From positions 558,001 through 622,000 of the forward strand of contig MU405210.1 in NCBI GenBank assembly GCA_022836615.1: DNA of 64,000 nt, read 5' to 3'. Of this stretch, positions 60,352 to 64,000 are shown piece by piece. Position 1 is the stretch's first letter. Every line of letters starts with the position of its first letter. The position numbers and the translations under genes were made by a program. The stretch is from Annulohypoxylon bovei var. microspora. Lineage: Eukaryota > Ascomycota > Sordariomycetes > Xylariales > Hypoxylaceae. A model generated the notes under the pieces. The model was not told the origin of the DNA. It did not search any database and saw only the letters and a list, made by a program, of their open reading frames with translations.

Positions 60352-61483
60352 TTAAGGCTTCTCAAAACACATAACCGCATACCTAAACGTCCCATTCGCA
60401 TACCCTCTCCTCATCGCCCTAAACGCCTGCAAGAATGCGAGCCCGTCCCTACCTTGTGAAATAGCGAACGCCCACAGCGAAGGCGAGGATATGAGAGACC
60501 ACGATATATCCCTAGGTATATATTAAGATTAGCACATGAGTAGGTATCTTACGATAAAAGGGGGGAGATTCACCAAGTTTTAGCGACCTCCTTGCTTATA
60601 TCAATCGGCTTTTGACGAATATTAAACCCAGCTCGCTCCGCCATTTTTACATACTCATCGGTCGTATAGAGCCGGGGAAGGAGCATGCCATCCTCGATCG
60701 GCTTGATATCAACCTCCATCTGCTCGGGCGATAGGTCTGGCTCTTTAAACCAGTCTGCGATCACCAAACGTGATCCTCCACCCTGTAAAAGGGAAAATGA
60801 GGAAGAGAAGAAGAGCTCCTTATTTGGTAGGTGCGACAGTGCCTCCGAGATCCATACGCAATTGAAAGGCTGCCCCTCCTTATCGGCTGGGTGAAAGTGT
60901 TCAAGCATCTTCTCGGCGTCGAGCTCGAGGAAGCGGACTGTGCCGCCCGGCTTACCCTCCCTGTCGGGGTACTTCAGGGAGCTCTCCGGTGGAACGGCGG
61001 AGGTATCGCCGACCTCCTTGCTAGTCACCTGCCTTGCGATCTGGACTTGCCGTCCGCTGATCGTGATTCCCGTGACATCCGCACCATGCTCCCTTGCGAG
61101 AAATCGACTTGTGCCACCAACACCACATCCAACGTCAAGCACCTTGACGTCGGTTGGTAGGGCAGAGATCTCAAGTAGGTAATTGATAAGGTTGACTTGG
61201 GCCTGCTCCTTGGTCTCACTAGCAGTCCTGAATAAGCCATGGTGAATGTGCTGTCCCCTGCCAGCACTAGAAGTTAGTCGCGATTGCTATATGGTCGTAT
61301 ATATAGGCTAGTTATCAACGGGGAGACATTAAAATACCACAGAACACAGTAGTAGTCCGAGGCGATCTCGTAGTGCTTCCTAATTCTGCCCTTCAGCGAC
61401 TCAGAAGACTCATGGGTCTCAAAACTCGGAATCTCATGCTGATCGCCGGGGTGGAGCTGCTCAGTTCCGACCTGTTGAGCCAT
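60352..61483 (-). CDS. class I SAM-dependent methyltransferase, gamma-tocopherol/sterol MT-like, 329 aa
   Basis: Exons are 61483-61338, 61257-60574 and 60511-60352. The last exon is needed: the frame of exon 2 hits a stop at 60570, but splicing at TG|GTGAAT to the acceptor before 60511 adds 53 residues, including LWAFAISQGRDGL and FRYAVMCFEKP, a normal end for this family. The SAM-binding motif I is VLDVGCGVGGTSRFLA near residue 88, preceded by HYEIASDYYCVLWGQHIHHG, the usual N-terminal feature of gamma-tocopherol and sterol C-methyltransferase relatives. ERAGFNIRQ-type sequence (AERAGFNI) lies before the C-terminus. Fungal members often act in secondary metabolism as small-molecule methyltransferases; the substrate here is unknown. 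A same-strand transcription factor gene lies 1.1 kb upstream, but no polyketide or peptide synthetase is in the window. Confidence 0.88.
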
Positions 61484-62570
61484 GATTGCATTTCCTCCTA
61501 ACGAATTTCATCAGCAAATGAATGACCCAGGGAACGGGCAATTGGATTTACCTACCTGATTACCTAGGCAATATGAGTTTAATAACAATGTAGTTAGAGG
61601 AGGTCTGATATTGACACAAGTTGAAGTCGGGACTCCGTGCTTTAGGTCAAATTTGACGATCTCGGCCGAATCTTTCCTAATACGACCTCAATATCCCCTC
61701 TTTTCGATTAGATCAACGCTTAGACAGACGACGGGGTTCATGATGCACGGTACTTAGTGAAGGTGTTACAGCCCTTGAAACACTGATCACATTTGTACCG
61801 CTTTCACCTAGTCCGTAACTAGTTGCGCTACTTGAAAGCTAACAGAAACTTCGGGCAAAATCCTAGAGTACGACGAGTGAGCCAGTCGAAGCCAAAGTCT
61901 AGTACACAGCGAATTAACATAATGTGCCTACCTAAAGTGGTTTAAGTATAAGTATCAACCACCAATGATGATTTGAAACTTAGGTAGATAAATCAAGTGA
62001 TTGACATATGAACACCACTGCTGTAAGAAACTGGAGAGTAAGACATAGTTATCAAAATATATGCTATACACAAGTTCCTCAACTACCTAAGTAATGAGTT
62101 GCCACATGAACATCATCTCCCACCCCTCATGATACAATGCCTCTACAGAGCAATAACAAAATAAACTAAAACCAAAATCGAAACTCCTCATGAGCCAAGT
62201 AACTAAATCCAATCCTTGGAAATGCCAATCGCCACAGTAACGTTCGCGTGCAGGACCAAACCAGACCAAACGTAAAACTCCCCTAAATTTTGGCAACTCG
62301 GGAACCATTTCGCACACCGCACCTCATTACCATTAAATGCTCATGACCATACCCAGTCTCCAACCGATCGTTTTCGTATGTCGGTAGAGACCCGCGAACA
62401 GAAGGGCCAACAGCAGAATGCCAAATGAGCCCATAGATCGCCTCCGCTATATCAAGGTCCCGCCGTATATAGTATCCATCGCACACAGCACACGCCCACG
62501 GAGGCGCGGCGAGCAAAAAAGGGACAGGGGAGATAGACCCAGATCAGAACAGGTCCATTCCCCTGCGCCT
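61484..62570. promoter_or_regulatory. region between methyltransferase and transcription factor genes
   Basis: 1.1 kb holding the methyltransferase promoter and the 3' UTR of the transcription factor, both on the minus strand. No coding frame is supported; the frames at 62087-62317 and 62283-62516 overlap and lack domains. Confidence 0.5.
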
Positions 62571-64000
62571 TCACCGGCCATCCTGGGTCTTGCCGTTCTC
62601 GAAGCTCGGGTACGCGCCGCCCGTGAACTCGGCCCAGTCCCAGTCCAGGCCCCCGGACATCTGCCACAGCTCCTGCGGCAGCAGCGGCTGGTACCCGGTC
62701 TGGCCCGGCAGCGGCGGCGACGCGATCGGCTGCCCGAAGCCCGTGAACTCGGAGAAGTTGCCGAAGTCCATGGCGTTCGGGTTCCACTCCTGGGTCGTGT
62801 CGGGGCCCGGCGTGGGCCAGCCCTCGGGGCCGTCGCGCGGCGCCGCCCCGCTCGTCGAGCTCGCCGTGTTCATCGGGCTATAGCCGCCGCTGTTCGCGTT
62901 GTTGTTGGCGCGGTTCTGCTCGCCGTTGAACTTAGGCGACAGCTGGCTGGCGTAGCTGGGGGTGGGCGTGGCGGCGGACGAGGTCGGGCGCGGCGTGTGC
63001 TGGCTCGTGGGCGGCGCCTGCGACATGGCGGACGGCGAGTTCACGTTGCCGACGGAGGGCCGGTGCGCGGGCTCGTGGCTCTTGCGCTTCCGCTTGGAGG
63101 TGTCGCGCTCGGTGCGGTCGATGACGATCTTGGCGATGCGCTCGAACTCGGAGCAGACGCCGAGCATGCGGTGGACGCCGCCGGTCTCGGCCTCCTGGCC
63201 GAGCGTCGACAGGAAGGTGACGACGAGGTTCATCAGCTTCGTGTCCGACTTCGCGCGCGGGTCCAGCGGGTTCTGCAGGATGTTGCCGAAGAGCGTGACG
63301 AGCGCCGACACGGGGAAGTACAGGATCAGCCTGCGCCTGTCTGTTAGTTGTCTGGGGAAGAAAGGGGCTGGTGCGGAGGGGGTGCGGATTTGCTGCTTAC
63401 CATACGCAGGAGAAATCGCCCTGCGGGATGTACTTCAGGAGTTGGATGCTGGCTCGGGCGGCTGATGCGCATAGAGCGGCTGAGGCGAACACTCGCGGGT
63501 TTAAGGGCCTGGCGTTTAGACCCTGGATTGCGTAGTTGGAGAGTCGGCTTGTCCAATAGCCGTGGTGTACAGACATGCGGTGGATGGTGGTAAGAGCGTT
63601 GTAATATGAGAAATGTAACATGACGACGTGGAGTATGAGAGGAGTGTGAGAGGCCTTTATTTCGTGTTCTGGGCGGAAGTCGATTGGGATATTGTCCTTC
63701 CATGTCTCTAGCTGCTTGTCGAGTTCGCCAATAGTCTGCAATAACTCGCCCTCTGACAACTTGGTGGCTTTCGTAGAATAGAGCCTCCTGTAAACCTGGC
63801 TTTCGATGACTGTTAGTTCGCACATCGCCCGGAACAAATTCATCTTCCCCTTCCCGTCCGCGAGAGGGATGTTGCCAATATTATCTACCGGATCAGCATC
63901 CGGAAGCTCGACGTTCATATCATCGTCGTCCTGTGCCGGTGGCCGCCCAGATCGGAGACACAAGTCCTTATCCAACATGTACGCTATCCAGAACACTCGT
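62571..64000 (-). CDS. fungal-specific transcription factor (fungal_trans), C-terminal part, cut by window edge
   Basis: The visible exons are 64000-63401 and 63336-62571; the coding frame runs off the end of the window, so the N-terminus and any Zn2Cys6 cluster are not seen. The first visible residues RVFWIAYMLDKDLCLRSGRP are the classic fungal_trans signature (WIAY-x-DK-x5-RSGRPP). The domain goes on through LETWKDNIPIDFRPEH, LHVVMLHFSYYNALTTIHR and a helical segment YFPVSALVTLFGNILQNP that crosses the visible intron. A basic patch (TSKRKRKSHEP) and a 150-residue Pro/Ser/Asn/Gly-rich tail end the protein. It is probably a Zn2Cys6 regulator; the target genes are unknown. The last exon is strongly GC-rich, which creates long antisense frames. 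Confidence 0.88.

Noticed and set aside
62418..63347. 309-codon plus-strand frame rich in Arg, Ala and Val
   Set aside because: It is antisense to the GC-rich last exon of the transcription factor, whose composition explains the long open frame and the odd residue use; no domain is seen.
1..64000. CRISPR arrays, insertion sequences or operons
   Set aside because: The intron-bearing genes show a eukaryotic genome; the tandem arrays seen are micro- and minisatellites without spacer structure.

Overview
The window reads as nuclear DNA of a filamentous ascomycete, probably a sordariomycete. The evidence is genes split by short introns (about 50-250 bp) with GTAAGT-type donors, CTAAC-like branch sites and YAG acceptors. 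It also carries Zn2Cys6 transcription factors, an NDT80/VIB-1-type regulator and a secreted GH28 pectinase. I found no prokaryotic, organellar or viral signal, and no tRNA, rRNA or CRISPR array that I could support. All gene models were joined by hand from reading frame and splice sites; every join listed keeps the frame.

Layout. 0.4-1.3 kb: DUF2011-type basic protein (-). 3.5-5.8 kb: NDT80-family regulator of 701 aa (-). 5.8-17.4 kb: an 11.6-kb stretch with no gene I can support, carrying a 586-bp AT-rich non-autonomous hAT-like element with 10-bp terminal inverted repeats and an exact 8-bp target duplication. 17.4-25 kb: housekeeping block with an RWD+RBR ubiquitin ligase of the ITT1/RNF14 type (-), dolichyl-diphosphatase CAX4 (+) and the small-subunit processome protein UTP13 (-). 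25.1-26.8 kb: orphan putative membrane protein of 523 aa (+). 26.8-32.5 kb: gene-poor, with possible decayed coding pieces. 32.5-40.5 kb: a CTF1/FarA-like Zn2Cys6 factor of 897 aa (+) and a KAR9-like/GAS2-domain protein of 1025 aa (+). 40.5-45.7 kb: gene-poor. 45.7-52.8 kb: an 899-aa protein with a basic disordered N-terminal part and a Cys-pair C-terminal domain (+), a secreted GH28 exo-pectinase (-) and a small Cys/His-rich protein (+). 53.8-55.9 kb: malic enzyme (-). 60.4-61.5 kb: class I SAM methyltransferase (-). 62.6-64 kb: C-terminal part of a fungal-specific transcription factor (-), cut by the window edge.

The genes do not form one obvious pathway. Links are loose: CAX4 (N-glycosylation) and UTP13 (ribosome biogenesis) are core functions. 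The NDT80-like and Zn2Cys6 regulators, the pectinase and the methyltransferase fit nutrient sensing and a plant-associated or saprotrophic life. The best-supported unusual items are the hAT-like MITE, the long gene-free upstream region of the NDT80 regulator, and several lineage-type proteins with clear conserved-looking domains but no function I can name. I did not find a new multi-gene system.
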